From Bacteroidota bacterium (lineage in GTDB: Bacteria; Bacteroidota; Bacteroidia; Chitinophagales; Chitinophagaceae): a DNA stretch of 35,197 nt. Location of the stretch: assembly GCA_013285915.1 (NCBI GenBank), contig JABDGS010000035.1, positions 1 through 35,197 of the forward strand. The letters are read 5' to 3'. Below, one piece after another: positions 16,855 to 23,949 of the stretch. Position 1 is the stretch's first letter; each line of letters opens with the position of its first letter. The position numbers and the translations under genes were made by a program. Under the pieces are notes generated by a model. It had not been told where the DNA came from. It ran no database searches and saw only the letters and a program-made list of their open reading frames with translations.

Positions 16855-17946
16855 CTACGAATTCAATATCTTATTCTGATGGTTGATGCTTTCCATGTGC
16901 ATAGCATCAAAATATTTCGTGATAAATTCTTTGCTAAGGCCAAGCTTATCACCTTTTGCAAACGCCCTTTCCAGAATATCGTTCCAGCGGTTTGTTTGTA
17001 ATATGGTAATGTTGTTATCCTTTTTATATTGGCCAATTCTTTCTGATACCTTCATACGCTGCCCAACTATTTGCAGCAGTTCATCATCCAATTGGTCTAT
17101 CTGCTGGCGAAGTTTTTCAAGGGCTGCATGGTATTCAGCACTTGCAACGTCTTCTTTTCTCCATTTAATGCCGTCAAGCATTTCAGCAAGGCGCTCAGGG
17201 GTAACCTGCTGCTTTGCGTCGCTCCATGCTTTATCAGGGTCGCAATGGCTTTCAATTATCAGCCCGTCAAAATCCAGGTCAATTGCTTTTTGCGCAACAT
17301 CCTGCAGAATGTCCCTCCGTCCGCATATATGGCTTGGGTCATTTATGAATAACATGCCGGGGTTACGGCGTTTCATTTCAATTGCAAGGTGCCACATGGG
17401 TGCATTGCGGTATTCAGTATTGCCATAGCTGCTAAAGCCGCGGTGTATCAAACCAATTTGTTTAATGCCTGCTTTTGCCACGCGTTCAACAGCACCTATC
17501 CATAATTCCAGGTCTGGGTTAATAGGGTTCTTTATTAATACGGGTACATCCACACCGCGCAACGCATCAGCTACTTCCTGCACGCTAAATGGGTTAACGG
17601 TGGTACGTGCGCCGATCCACAATATATCTACATCAAACGTAAGAGCATCCTCAACTTGTTTGCCGGTTGCCACTTCAACAGCCCAGGGTATACCTGTAAC
17701 TTTTTTTGCGCTTTGCAACCATGGTAACCCTTTGGCGCCAATGCCCTCAAAGCTTCCGGGGCGTGTGCGGGGTTTCCAAATACCGGCACGCATTACATCT
17801 ACCTTACCGGTTTTGTGTAACCTTACGGCGGTTTCCATTACCTGCTCTTCGGTCTCAGCACTGCACGGACCGGAAATAATTAATGGACGTTTCTCCCATT
17901 TTCCCTGCACCAGTTCTTTGGCGCTTGTTGTTTGTGTTGCCTGCAT
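16855..17946 (-). CDS. Bifunctional DAHP synthase / chorismate mutase
   Basis: The N-terminal domain (about 15-260) is a type I-beta DAHP synthase. It condenses PEP with erythrose 4-phosphate, with signatures IISGPCSAET, MRAGIWKPRTRPGSFEG, WIGARTTVNPF, LIHRGFSSYGN and NDPSHICGRRD. The C-terminal domain (about 268-355) is an AroQ-class chorismate mutase with LRQQIDQLDDELLQIVGQRMKVSERIGQYKK. The fusion therefore joins the first step of the pathway to the branch step toward prephenate, and such CM domains commonly serve as the allosteric sensor for prephenate. PheA in this cluster lacks a mutase domain, so this fusion probably supplies the activity. A 323-bp gap separates it from the helicase gene upstream, so it may have its own promoter. 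Confidence 0.94.
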   Translation of the reverse strand: MQATQTTSAKELVQGKWEKRPLIISGPCSAETEEQVMETAVRLHKTGKVDVMRAGIWKPRTRPGSFEGIGAKGLPWLQSAKKVTGIPWAVEVATGKQVEDALTFDVDILWIGARTTVNPFSVQEVADALRGVDVPVLIKNPINPDLELWIGAVERVAKAGIKQIGLIHRGFSSYGNTEYRNAPMWHLAIEMKRRNPGMLFINDPSHICGRRDILQDVAQKAIDLDFDGLIIESHCDPDKAWSDAKQQVTPERLAEMLDGIKWRKEDVASAEYHAALEKLRQQIDQLDDELLQIVGQRMKVSERIGQYKKDNNITILQTNRWNDILERAFAKGDKLGLSKEFITKYFDAMHMESINHQNKILNS

Positions 17947-18269
17947 AATTAGTATCCTTTTTGTCCCCGCCGCAGCAAGGGCTTTTCATATGTAACCAGC
18001 GTTTAAACCGGTTTGATTGTTTTATGTTTTAGGTTTTGTGTTTGTTCCCCGCTGTGCGTCACAACTCATCGTCCCTTGTGTCACTCACTTGTACATTCAG
18101 TTGTCAATTGGGCAAATTGTGTTTTTATTGTTTCACCCCTACGGGGCTTATTGAATTTTCACAACCTCCTCCAGCTACTAACGTGCCGCTCCTGCGGAGC
18201 TAAAAACAATTCTGCCATTTTAAATTCCTTGCACCAGGCGAATCAGGAAAATCAGGCCAAAATCGTGGT
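17947..18269. other. Intergenic region with repeats, upstream of DAHP synthase
   Basis: No convincing gene is present. It holds a GT-rich phrase (18020-18046) resembling those near the mqn genes and a two-hairpin element (CCCCTACGGGG at 18136-18146 and GCTCCTGCGGAGC at 18188-18200). It also holds a 36-bp dispersed repeat at 18234-18269 that touches the helicase stop codon. No aromatic-rich leader peptide like that of pheA was found before the DAHP synthase start. Confidence 0.45.
18234..18269 (-). repeat. Dispersed 36-bp repeat, copy 1
   Basis: The plus strand reads CCAGGCGAATCAGGAAAATC, then AGGCCAAAATCGTGGT. It matches the reverse complement of 25698-25735 with 5 mismatches in 36 and lies inverted relative to the copy at 20011-20055. 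It abuts the stop codon of the DEAD-box helicase. Confidence 0.65.
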
Positions 18270-19967
18270 CTACCGGCTATTCGCGTCGTTCATCCGTATC
18301 CTGCGGCCTTTGTAATTCTTACCGTCTATGCTGCGCATCATTTGCGTTGCAACACTGCTGTCAACTTCTACCCAGCTATTCATTTCCTTCATATCGATCC
18401 TGCCCAATACATCTTTTCTTAAATCACTCATATCAAGAATAAACTGTAAAAAGCTTGCTTTATAAAACCCATCCTTTGTACCAAGGTTAACAAAAAGTCT
18501 TTTGTATTCGCCGGTGTTTGCATAGTTACCATCGCGGCTGTCCCTGTTGTCCCTGCCTGCATCACGGCCAACGGGTCGGGCATCTCTTCTACCCCGCCCC
18601 TGGTCTCTTGCACCCTGGTCGCGGTTAACTCTTCTTTCTTCACGAATGTTAAGGTCGCCGGCATTCTCATAATATTTCAAAAAACGGTCAAACTCACTTG
18701 CTACAACACGTTTTAAAATATCTTCTTTACTTATATCAGCAAATTTCTCCTCAATCATCGGCACATAAGTTTCATAGTCGCCGTGGCTAATATCCGTCTG
18801 CAGCAGTTTATCCATAAAAAAGAAAAACTGTTTGCGGCATACGTCTTTGCCTGTTGGTATTTCAAACCTGTGGAAAGGTGCCTGTACCATTCTTTCAATC
18901 TGCTTCAATTTAAACAGCTCACGGCTATGCACAATACTCATACATATACCCAGGCTGCCTGCGCGCCCGGTACGGCCACTGCGGTGCGTATACACTTCAA
19001 CATCATCAGGCAACTCATAGTTTATAACATGCGTAATACCCTGTACATCAATGCCGCGTGCGGCCACATCAGTTGCAATTAGCAATTGCAGGCTTTTATC
19101 CCTGAACTGGCCCATTACTTTATCGCGCTGTTGTTGTGTTAAATCACCATGCAACGCATCAATATCGTATCCCTCACGCGTAAGTTTTTCAGCAATATCC
19201 TGCGCATCAATTTTTGTGCGCGTAAAAATAAGGCCATATATGCCCGGGTTAAAATCAATAAGCCTTTTCAATGTTTCATACCGGTGCTGTGCAGCGGTTA
19301 CATAGTATTGATGATCAATGCTCTTATTGCCGGTGTTTGCTTTGCCTACAGTTATCTCCACAGGTTCCTTCATGTAACGTTTGCTCACCTTGCGTATTTC
19401 AGGCGGCATAGTTGCACTGAACAACCAGGTGCTTTCACGCTTTGGTGTATTCTGTAAAATAAATTCAATATCCTCCTGGAAACCCATGTTAAGCATTTCA
19501 TCCGCTTCATCAAGCACCACGTATTGTATTTCCTCAAGATTAATAGCCTTACGTTCAATAAGATCGATCAGCCTGCCGGGTGTTGCAACTACAATTTGCA
19601 CGCCCCGCTTCAGATCTCTTATTTGTGCACCTATACTTGCGCCGCCATAAACTGCAACCACATGTATACCGCGAATATGTTTTTTAAACAGCTCAATTTC
19701 GTTTACAATTTGTATGCACAGCTCGCGCGTTGGGCACACCACCATTGCCTGGGGATGTTTTTTATCCTCATCAATTACCTGCAGCAACGGTAAGCCAAAA
19801 GCTGCTGTTTTGCCCGTACCTGTTTGTGCAAGGCCAATAAAGTCTTTAGTACCGCTTAATAATACCGGGATACCTTTTTGCTGTATCTCTGTTGGTGTAA
19901 CAAAGCCCAGCTCACTGGTAGCCTTTACCAGTCTTTCATCCAATCCCAGTTCTTCAAATGTCATCAT
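18270..19967 (-). CDS. DEAD-box RNA helicase with C-terminal DbpA-type RNA-binding domain
   Basis: A 565-residue RNA helicase. Motifs in order are the Q motif (GFVTPTEIQ, 21-29), Walker A AQTGTGKT (47-54), PTREL (79-83), DEAD (153-156), SAT (184-186), ARGID and HRSGRTGRAG. An Arg/Asp/Gly-rich disordered linker follows (about 450-490), then a C-terminal DbpA-like RNA-recognition fold (about 495-562, RLFVNLGTKDGF to GRRIRM). Such proteins act in ribosome assembly or cold-adapted RNA remodelling. The gene sits inside the aromatic cluster, 127 bp after tyrA and 323 bp before the DAHP synthase. Both flanks carry inverted copies of a dispersed repeat, and it has its own -7 element, so it looks like an independent unit inserted in the cluster. 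Confidence 0.95.
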   Translation of the reverse strand: MMTFEELGLDERLVKATSELGFVTPTEIQQKGIPVLLSGTKDFIGLAQTGTGKTAAFGLPLLQVIDEDKKHPQAMVVCPTRELCIQIVNEIELFKKHIRGIHVVAVYGGASIGAQIRDLKRGVQIVVATPGRLIDLIERKAINLEEIQYVVLDEADEMLNMGFQEDIEFILQNTPKRESTWLFSATMPPEIRKVSKRYMKEPVEITVGKANTGNKSIDHQYYVTAAQHRYETLKRLIDFNPGIYGLIFTRTKIDAQDIAEKLTREGYDIDALHGDLTQQQRDKVMGQFRDKSLQLLIATDVAARGIDVQGITHVINYELPDDVEVYTHRSGRTGRAGSLGICMSIVHSRELFKLKQIERMVQAPFHRFEIPTGKDVCRKQFFFFMDKLLQTDISHGDYETYVPMIEEKFADISKEDILKRVVASEFDRFLKYYENAGDLNIREERRVNRDQGARDQGRGRRDARPVGRDAGRDNRDSRDGNYANTGEYKRLFVNLGTKDGFYKASFLQFILDMSDLRKDVLGRIDMKEMNSWVEVDSSVATQMMRSIDGKNYKGRRIRMNDANSR

Positions 19968-19985
19968 TCAGTTTTCAAATTTTTG

Positions 19986-19993
19986 CAAAGGTA
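19986..19993 (-). promoter_or_regulatory. Candidate -7 element of the DEAD-box helicase gene
   Basis: TACCTTTG on the minus strand matches TAnnTTTG and lies 18 bp before the helicase ATG. No clear -33 TTG is found at the proper spacing, so the assignment is tentative. Confidence 0.35.
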
Positions 19994-20010
19994 ACCAATT
20001 GACTACGATT

Positions 20011-20055
20011 GACCGCGATTTCAGCCTGATTTAACTGATTAACCTGGTTGATATT
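20011..20055 (+). repeat. Dispersed repeat, copy 2
   Basis: It aligns over 45 bp with 25698-25742 (8 mismatches; shared core GATTT.AGCCT.ATTTA.CTG) and is inverted relative to copy 1 at 18234-18269. It lies between tyrA and the helicase gene. Confidence 0.6.
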
Positions 20056-20094
20056 GCGCACTATTAATTATTAATTACCAATTATTATTCAAAT

Positions 20095-20946
20095 CTATCT
20101 ATCCAGCACCCTTCTTATCTTATTCGCATTCTCCATCAACTCATATAAATACTCCATATTCTCTTTTTCAAGGCACGCTTTAAATTTTCTTAGCTGGCTT
20201 ATGTGCTCGTTCAATACGTCCAGCACGTTGTCCCTGTTCTGCATAAATATGGGCGCCCACATGGCAGGGCTGCTTTTTGCCAAACGAACTGTACTTTCAA
20301 AACCACCGCCTGCAAGTTCGAAAATAGCATCCTCTTCCTTTTCTTTTTCCAACACAGTATTTGCCAGTGCAAAAGATGTTATATGAGATATATGACTGAT
20401 ATATGCCGCATGCACATCATGATTAACAGCATCCATATACACAATATTCATTCCCAGTGCACGATAGATATTTTCAATTATTTCCACGGCTGCAGCATCA
20501 GATTTCTCTTTTTCACAAATAACACAGGCACGGCCCGCAAAAGCATTGTGCACAGCCGCTTCAGGCCCGCTGTATTCAGTACCCCACATAGGGTGCGTTG
20601 CTACAAAGCGGCTGCGCATCGGGTGATCTTTCAGCGCAGCGCACAATACAGCCTTTGTACTGCCGGCATCTACAACAATCTGCTTTTCGGTAACCATATC
20701 CATTATCTTCTGCATCATTGGTACCGTTGCATCAACTGGTATAGCAACATAAATAAGGTCAGCTTTTTTTACAGCTTCTTCTAATGGCAAGGCTTCATCA
20801 ATCAATCCCAGGTCAAGCGCTTTTTGTTCACTTGCTTTTGTTCTGCTAACACCAATAACATGTTTTACAAAGCCTTTGTCTTTTAATGCCAGGGCGAACG
20901 AGCCACTTATCAAGCCCACGCCTACTATCGTCAAATTGTTGAACAT
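20095..20946 (-). CDS. tyrA: Prephenate dehydrogenase
   Basis: TyrA oxidatively decarboxylates prephenate to 4-hydroxyphenylpyruvate, the tyrosine branch. The 283-residue protein begins with a Rossmann dinucleotide motif (GVGLISG, Gly9-x-Gly11-x3-Gly15) and has the substrate-binding segment ATHPMWGTEYSGP. A helical dimerisation domain with SHITSFALANT and ELAGGGFESTVRLAKSSPAMW follows. No ACT or chorismate mutase domain is fused to it. It follows the aminotransferase gene by 24 bp, so it belongs to the pheA-led transcript. A short AT-rich spacer and the dispersed repeat follow it. Confidence 0.93.
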   Translation of the reverse strand: MFNNLTIVGVGLISGSFALALKDKGFVKHVIGVSRTKASEQKALDLGLIDEALPLEEAVKKADLIYVAIPVDATVPMMQKIMDMVTEKQIVVDAGSTKAVLCAALKDHPMRSRFVATHPMWGTEYSGPEAAVHNAFAGRACVICEKEKSDAAAVEIIENIYRALGMNIVYMDAVNHDVHAAYISHISHITSFALANTVLEKEKEEDAIFELAGGGFESTVRLAKSSPAMWAPIFMQNRDNVLDVLNEHISQLRKFKACLEKENMEYLYELMENANKIRRVLDR

Positions 20947-20970
20947 GCCACAATTATTAATTATTCATTA

Positions 20971-22131
20971 CTAATTTTTAATTCTCTTTATCGCCTCCTC
21001 AAACCTCTCAATACTTCCACAGAGGCTAACGCGTATATAGTTGTTGCCAGCACTGCCAAATATTCCCCCTGGCGTAATAAATACGTTTTTGTTATACAGT
21101 ACTTCATCACTAAGTGCGTAGCCATCTCTATAACCAGACGGTATTTTAGCCCACATAAACATACCAACCTGTGCTTTTGAGTATTCACATTGCAACGTAT
21201 CAAGCAGATCGTAAACCTTTTCGCGGCGGGCTTTATAAATACTGTTTACACTCTCATACCAATCTTTGCCCAACCCCAAAGCCTTTGCAGCCGCAAGCTG
21301 TAAGGGTAAAAACATACCGCTATCCATATTGCTTTTAAACCGCAGCACTTCATTTATTCTTTCGGCAGCGCCACATAATACACCCACACGCCAGCCTGCC
21401 ATATTTTGTGATTTACTGAGCGAGTTTAATTCAACAGCAACGTCTTTGGCCCCGTCAACACTTAACAAACTCATTGGACTGTCATTAAGTATAAAGCTGT
21501 ACGGGTTATCGTGCACCAAAAGAATACCATGCTTCTTCGCGAATGCAATTAACCCAGCAAACATTTCCTTCGTGGGTAACTGGCCAGTGGGCATCTCAGG
21601 GTAGTTAACAAACATCAGCTTAGGTGTTCTCCCTGTGGCCTGGATTGCTTGCTCAATGGCTGTAAAATCTGGCATCCAGCTATTTTCTGCCTTTAATTCA
21701 TAATATTCAATTGTGCCACCCGCCAGCTTTGCAGCGCTGCTGTAGGTAGGGTAACCGGGGTTTGGCACAAGCACTATATCACCTTCGTTCAAATAGGTCA
21801 TGCATATATGCATAATACCTTCCTTACTGCCAATAAGTGGCAATATTTCGGTATCGGGGTTCAATGCAACATTATACCAGGTGCTGTACCAGTCAGCAAA
21901 GGCTTTACGCAAAATGGGTGACCCCTTGTAGCTTTGATAAGCATGTACATTAGGTTTGGCGCTTTCTTCCTGCAGCACCTTTATCACATTTGGGTGCGGT
22001 GGCAGATCGGGGCTGCCAATACCAAGGTTAATAATATTCTTACCCTGCTTATTCAGTTCATCAATCTCCCTTAATTTTTGAGAGAAATAATATTCACCTA
22101 TCCCGTCAAGACGCTTTGCTGTTGTTATCAT
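20971..22131 (-). CDS. PLP-dependent class I/II aminotransferase, probably aromatic
   Basis: A 386-residue fold-type I aminotransferase. The visible active-site features are NLGIGSPDLPPHP at the start, the substrate loop YQSYKGSP, NYPEMPTGQ (Asn176), HDNPYSF (Asp208 and Tyr211), the PLP lysine Lys240 in NSLSKSQNMAGWRVG, and the C-terminal arginine in YIRVSLCGS. Its position between pheA (15 bp away) and tyrA (24 bp away) strongly suggests that it transaminates phenylpyruvate and 4-hydroxyphenylpyruvate to Phe and Tyr. The sequence family also includes alanine- and LL-diaminopimelate-type enzymes, so specificity is an inference from context. Confidence 0.9.
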   Translation of the reverse strand: MITTAKRLDGIGEYYFSQKLREIDELNKQGKNIINLGIGSPDLPPHPNVIKVLQEESAKPNVHAYQSYKGSPILRKAFADWYSTWYNVALNPDTEILPLIGSKEGIMHICMTYLNEGDIVLVPNPGYPTYSSAAKLAGGTIEYYELKAENSWMPDFTAIEQAIQATGRTPKLMFVNYPEMPTGQLPTKEMFAGLIAFAKKHGILLVHDNPYSFILNDSPMSLLSVDGAKDVAVELNSLSKSQNMAGWRVGVLCGAAERINEVLRFKSNMDSGMFLPLQLAAAKALGLGKDWYESVNSIYKARREKVYDLLDTLQCEYSKAQVGMFMWAKIPSGYRDGYALSDEVLYNKNVFITPGGIFGSAGNNYIRVSLCGSIERFEEAIKRIKN

Positions 22132-22146
22132 ACAATTAACCGTTAT

Positions 22147-23019
22147 TTATTTTTCTTCCTGGTTTTGGTTGCCGTTGCGGTAAACACCGTATATTTTTAT
22201 TTCTTCCGTTAGTGGTTTTATAGATTTCATGGCTATATTAAAATCCTCTACTGATTCAAATTCCATATCCGCATGAAAACTGTATTTAAAATTGGTGCCG
22301 GGTATCGGGAAACTCTGCAGTTTGCTAAGGTTTATCCCCTGGTCTGCTATTTTGGTGAGCACTTTTGCAAGGCTACCCCGTGAATGGTCTGTATTAAAAT
22401 TTACTGACGCTTTATTGGCATTTTCAACAGGTACTGCTTCACGCTGCAACACCAAAAAACGTGTGTAGTTGTTCTTCATTGTGTGAATGTTTGGCGCTGC
22501 AATTTCAAGATCAAATAAATCAGCGGCAAGCTTTCCGGCTATACCGGCAATATGTTTGCTTTTATGCTGGTGAATATGTTTTGCACTAAGCGCTGTGTCC
22601 TCTGTTTCGATCAGCTTCCAGCTAAATTTTTCAAGGTACTGCATACACTGCAGTATGGCTATAGGGTGGCTGTGTACCTCTTTTATATCCTCCAGCTTTA
22701 CACCGGGGTTAACAAGCAAGTGCTGTTTAATTGGCAGGTAAACTTCGCCGGTTATCACAAGATTGCTTTTTTGCAAAAGCGTATAGTTAGGTAAGATACT
22801 GCCGGCAATACTGTTTTCAATTGCCATAACCGCGCCTTCACTTTCTTTTTTATTTATGGCGGCCTTAATAACATCTTTAAATGTAGCGCAGGGTATAACC
22901 TCCACATCACTGCCAAAGTACTGGCGGGCGGCCACCTGGTGAAAACATCCTTCAAAACCCTGTATGGCAATGCGGGCGGGTGCTGACTGGCTTTTATTAC
23001 TTGTTATGCTTTTGCTCAT
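22147..23019 (-). CDS. pheA: Prephenate dehydratase with ACT domain
   Basis: PheA dehydrates and decarboxylates prephenate to phenylpyruvate. The 290-residue protein has the PDT domain (about 15-192) with FEGCFHQVAA at the start, VMAIENSIAGSI, and the catalytic Thr-Arg-Phe motif at 186-188 (NNYTRFLV). A C-terminal ACT domain follows (about 204-280, RGSLAKVLTKIADQGINLSKL). There is no chorismate mutase domain. The Phe-binding ESRP motif of many homologues reads QSFP here (235-238), the form I associate with Bacteroidota, so feedback control may differ. It is the first enzyme gene after the Phe/Tyr leader peptide and attenuator at 23058-23203 and leads the pheA-aminotransferase-tyrA transcript. 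Confidence 0.94.
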   Translation of the reverse strand: MSKSITSNKSQSAPARIAIQGFEGCFHQVAARQYFGSDVEVIPCATFKDVIKAAINKKESEGAVMAIENSIAGSILPNYTLLQKSNLVITGEVYLPIKQHLLVNPGVKLEDIKEVHSHPIAILQCMQYLEKFSWKLIETEDTALSAKHIHQHKSKHIAGIAGKLAADLFDLEIAAPNIHTMKNNYTRFLVLQREAVPVENANKASVNFNTDHSRGSLAKVLTKIADQGINLSKLQSFPIPGTNFKYSFHADMEFESVEDFNIAMKSIKPLTEEIKIYGVYRNGNQNQEEK

Positions 23020-23057
23020 TTTACTTCTACTGGTAGTTTTTTGTCTTGGTTAGGGAT

Positions 23058-23089
23058 AAAAAAAATCCCGGCCTTTTTAGACCGGGACT
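23058..23089 (-). terminator. Attenuator terminator of the pheA leader
   Basis: On the minus strand AGTCCCGGTC (23089-23080) pairs with GGCCGGGATT (23073-23064) in a 10-bp stem with two G-U wobbles and a 6-nt loop, followed by a U tract ending at 23058. It lies between the leader peptide stop and the pheA start 39 nt downstream, so it can abort transcription before the first enzyme gene. Confidence 0.9.
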
Positions 23090-23136
23090 GTATGTTGATT
23101 GTTTGTTTTGTTATGCTTTGGCAAATACAACCCGGT
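23081..23136 (-). promoter_or_regulatory. Antiterminator alternative to the pheA attenuator
   Basis: ACCGGG (23136-23131), inside leader codons 23-25, can pair with CCCGGT (23086-23081), the 5' arm of the terminator. The helix can continue with GUAUUUG (23128-23122) against CAA-c-AUAC (23097-23090) across a small internal loop. This structure excludes the terminator. A ribosome stalled on the Phe/Tyr run at codons 7-19 would leave ACCGGG free, and one that reaches the stop codon would cover it. Confidence 0.75.
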
Positions 23137-23203
23137 TTACTTTTGTAAAAAAGTAATAGAAGAAAAAGTAAAAAAAGTAGTTGTATGTGCGTTTAGTACT
23201 CAT
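23111..23203 (-). CDS. Phe/Tyr-rich leader peptide of the pheA operon
   Basis: A 30-codon frame starting with ATG at 23203 and ending with TAA at 23111. Residues 7-19 read YNYFFYFFFYYFF, so 12 of 13 codons specify Phe or Tyr; the whole peptide has 8 Phe and 5 Tyr. Such a run directly before an intrinsic terminator and pheA is the hallmark of ribosome-mediated attenuation, comparable in logic to the enterobacterial pheL and trpL leaders but with no visible sequence relation to them. Mixed Phe and Tyr codons fit the downstream genes, which make both amino acids (pheA, aminotransferase, tyrA). The promoter -7 element ends only 8 nt before the ATG, so the mRNA may be almost leaderless. The peptide product itself is probably not functional. 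Confidence 0.9.
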   Translation of the reverse strand: MSTKRTYNYFFYFFFYYFFTKVNRVVFAKA

Positions 23204-23211
23204 TGCGGGTT

Positions 23212-23242
23212 CAAATATAGTTACAAAGCAATATGCTGCAAA
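23212..23242 (-). promoter_or_regulatory. Promoter of the pheA leader operon
   Basis: TTTG (23242-23239), 19 nt, then TATATTTG (23219-23212) on the minus strand is an exact match to the Bacteroidota promoter consensus TTTG-N19-21-TAnnTTTG. The expected start site is within a few bases of the leader ATG at 23203. Confidence 0.8.
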
Positions 23243-23277
23243 TTTTTTTGAAAAGAAATAAACAAGCGTTAGTTAAT

Positions 23278-23421
23278 GCCCCTATCCCCTAAAAGCGAAT
23301 TTATAATCAGGTTTACTGTTTATAGGCAACATAAATTTAAAATACAAGGCGAAAAAATAGAAACCGCAGTAAGTTACTTAGGTGTCAACAGGCACATCAG
23401 CACCCCTTTAGGGGATGGGGG
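23278..23421. repeat. Inverted pair of GC-rich palindromic repeats (REPIN-like)
   Basis: GCCCCTATCCCCTAAAA (23278-23294) and the 21-bp copy at 23401-23421 (core CACCCCTTTAGGGGATGGGG) are inverted relative to each other, 106 bp apart, and can pair along most of their length. The right copy is identical to the one in front of aroB (16757-16777). The pair lies just upstream of the pheA promoter. The 349-bp gap from 23204 to 23552 otherwise holds only that promoter and a terminator; the plus-strand frame across it spans the repeats and is not credible as a gene. Confidence 0.6.
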
Positions 23422-23457
23422 TACAAAAAGAAAGCCCTCCCTAAGAATAAGGACGGC
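23421..23457 (-). terminator. Terminator of the small lipoprotein gene
   Basis: On the minus strand, GCCGTCCTTA (23457-23448) pairs with TAGGGAGGGC (23443-23434), with one mismatch and one G-U pair, around a 4-nt loop. The T-rich CTTTCTTTTT follows. It lies 96 bp downstream of the lipoprotein stop codon and upstream of the pheA promoter, insulating the two units. Confidence 0.6.
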
Positions 23458-23552
23458 CTCTAACGATTGCTTGCCATATGAAAAAAGTTTTGCTATTTAT
23501 GTTGCCAGCAAGCATAGCCCTTCAAAATCTATCGCACAATAGCCCCAATAAG

Positions 23553-23801
23553 TTATTTTTTCTTTTTAGCGCTCTTAGCAGCTTTTGCAGAATCAGCAGC
23601 AGCTTTTGCAGCTATAGAATCAGCTACCATCTTAGCTTTAACTGAATCAGCAGCCCTTTGTGCAGCACCTGTAGTATCAGGAGCAGGAGCAGCCATAGTG
23701 CTATCAGCAGCTTTAGTAGAATCAGTTGATGAAGATGAACCTGAACCAGAACCGCAGGCAGCAAATGCGCCAATCGCTAATACGAATAACAGCTTTTTCA
23801 T
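23553..23801 (-). CDS. Small Ala/Ser/Lys-rich lipoprotein
   Basis: An 82-residue protein starting at MKKLLFVLAIGAFAACG, a lipoprotein signal with Cys16. An upstream in-frame start would add 22 residues before the signal and is rejected. After the cysteine comes a Gly/Ser-rich linker, then alternating ADS/AAKAA units (residues about 45-75) and a Lys-rich end (KKKK). It looks like a low-complexity helical, positively charged envelope tail, perhaps for binding peptidoglycan or LPS. No family was recognised and the function is unknown. It has its own downstream terminator. Confidence 0.7.
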   Translation of the reverse strand: MKKLLFVLAIGAFAACGSGSGSSSSTDSTKAADSTMAAPAPDTTGAAQRAADSVKAKMVADSIAAKAAADSAKAAKSAKKKK

Positions 23802-23949
23802 TGTTGTGAGTGTTTTTAGTTTATTAATTTCATATTTATACCCAAACGAAAAAAAGGTAACCCGCAATACGGGTAATTTTTTTTAAATATTTTTTTGGCC
23901 CTATTTTGGGTTACTTTTAGCCCCATCTTGGTATTAAAAACAAGTATTA

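Noticed and set aside
17890..17989. A short frame starting at 17989 (MKSPCCGGDKK), considered as a second leader peptide before DAHP synthase
   Set aside because: It has no Phe, Tyr or Trp run, overlaps the DAHP synthase start in another frame, and no terminator/antiterminator pair is visible.
23276..23542. An 88-codon plus-strand frame upstream of the pheA promoter
   Set aside because: It runs through two copies of the palindromic repeat and a terminator, has no recognisable domain, and overlaps regulatory DNA of both neighbours.
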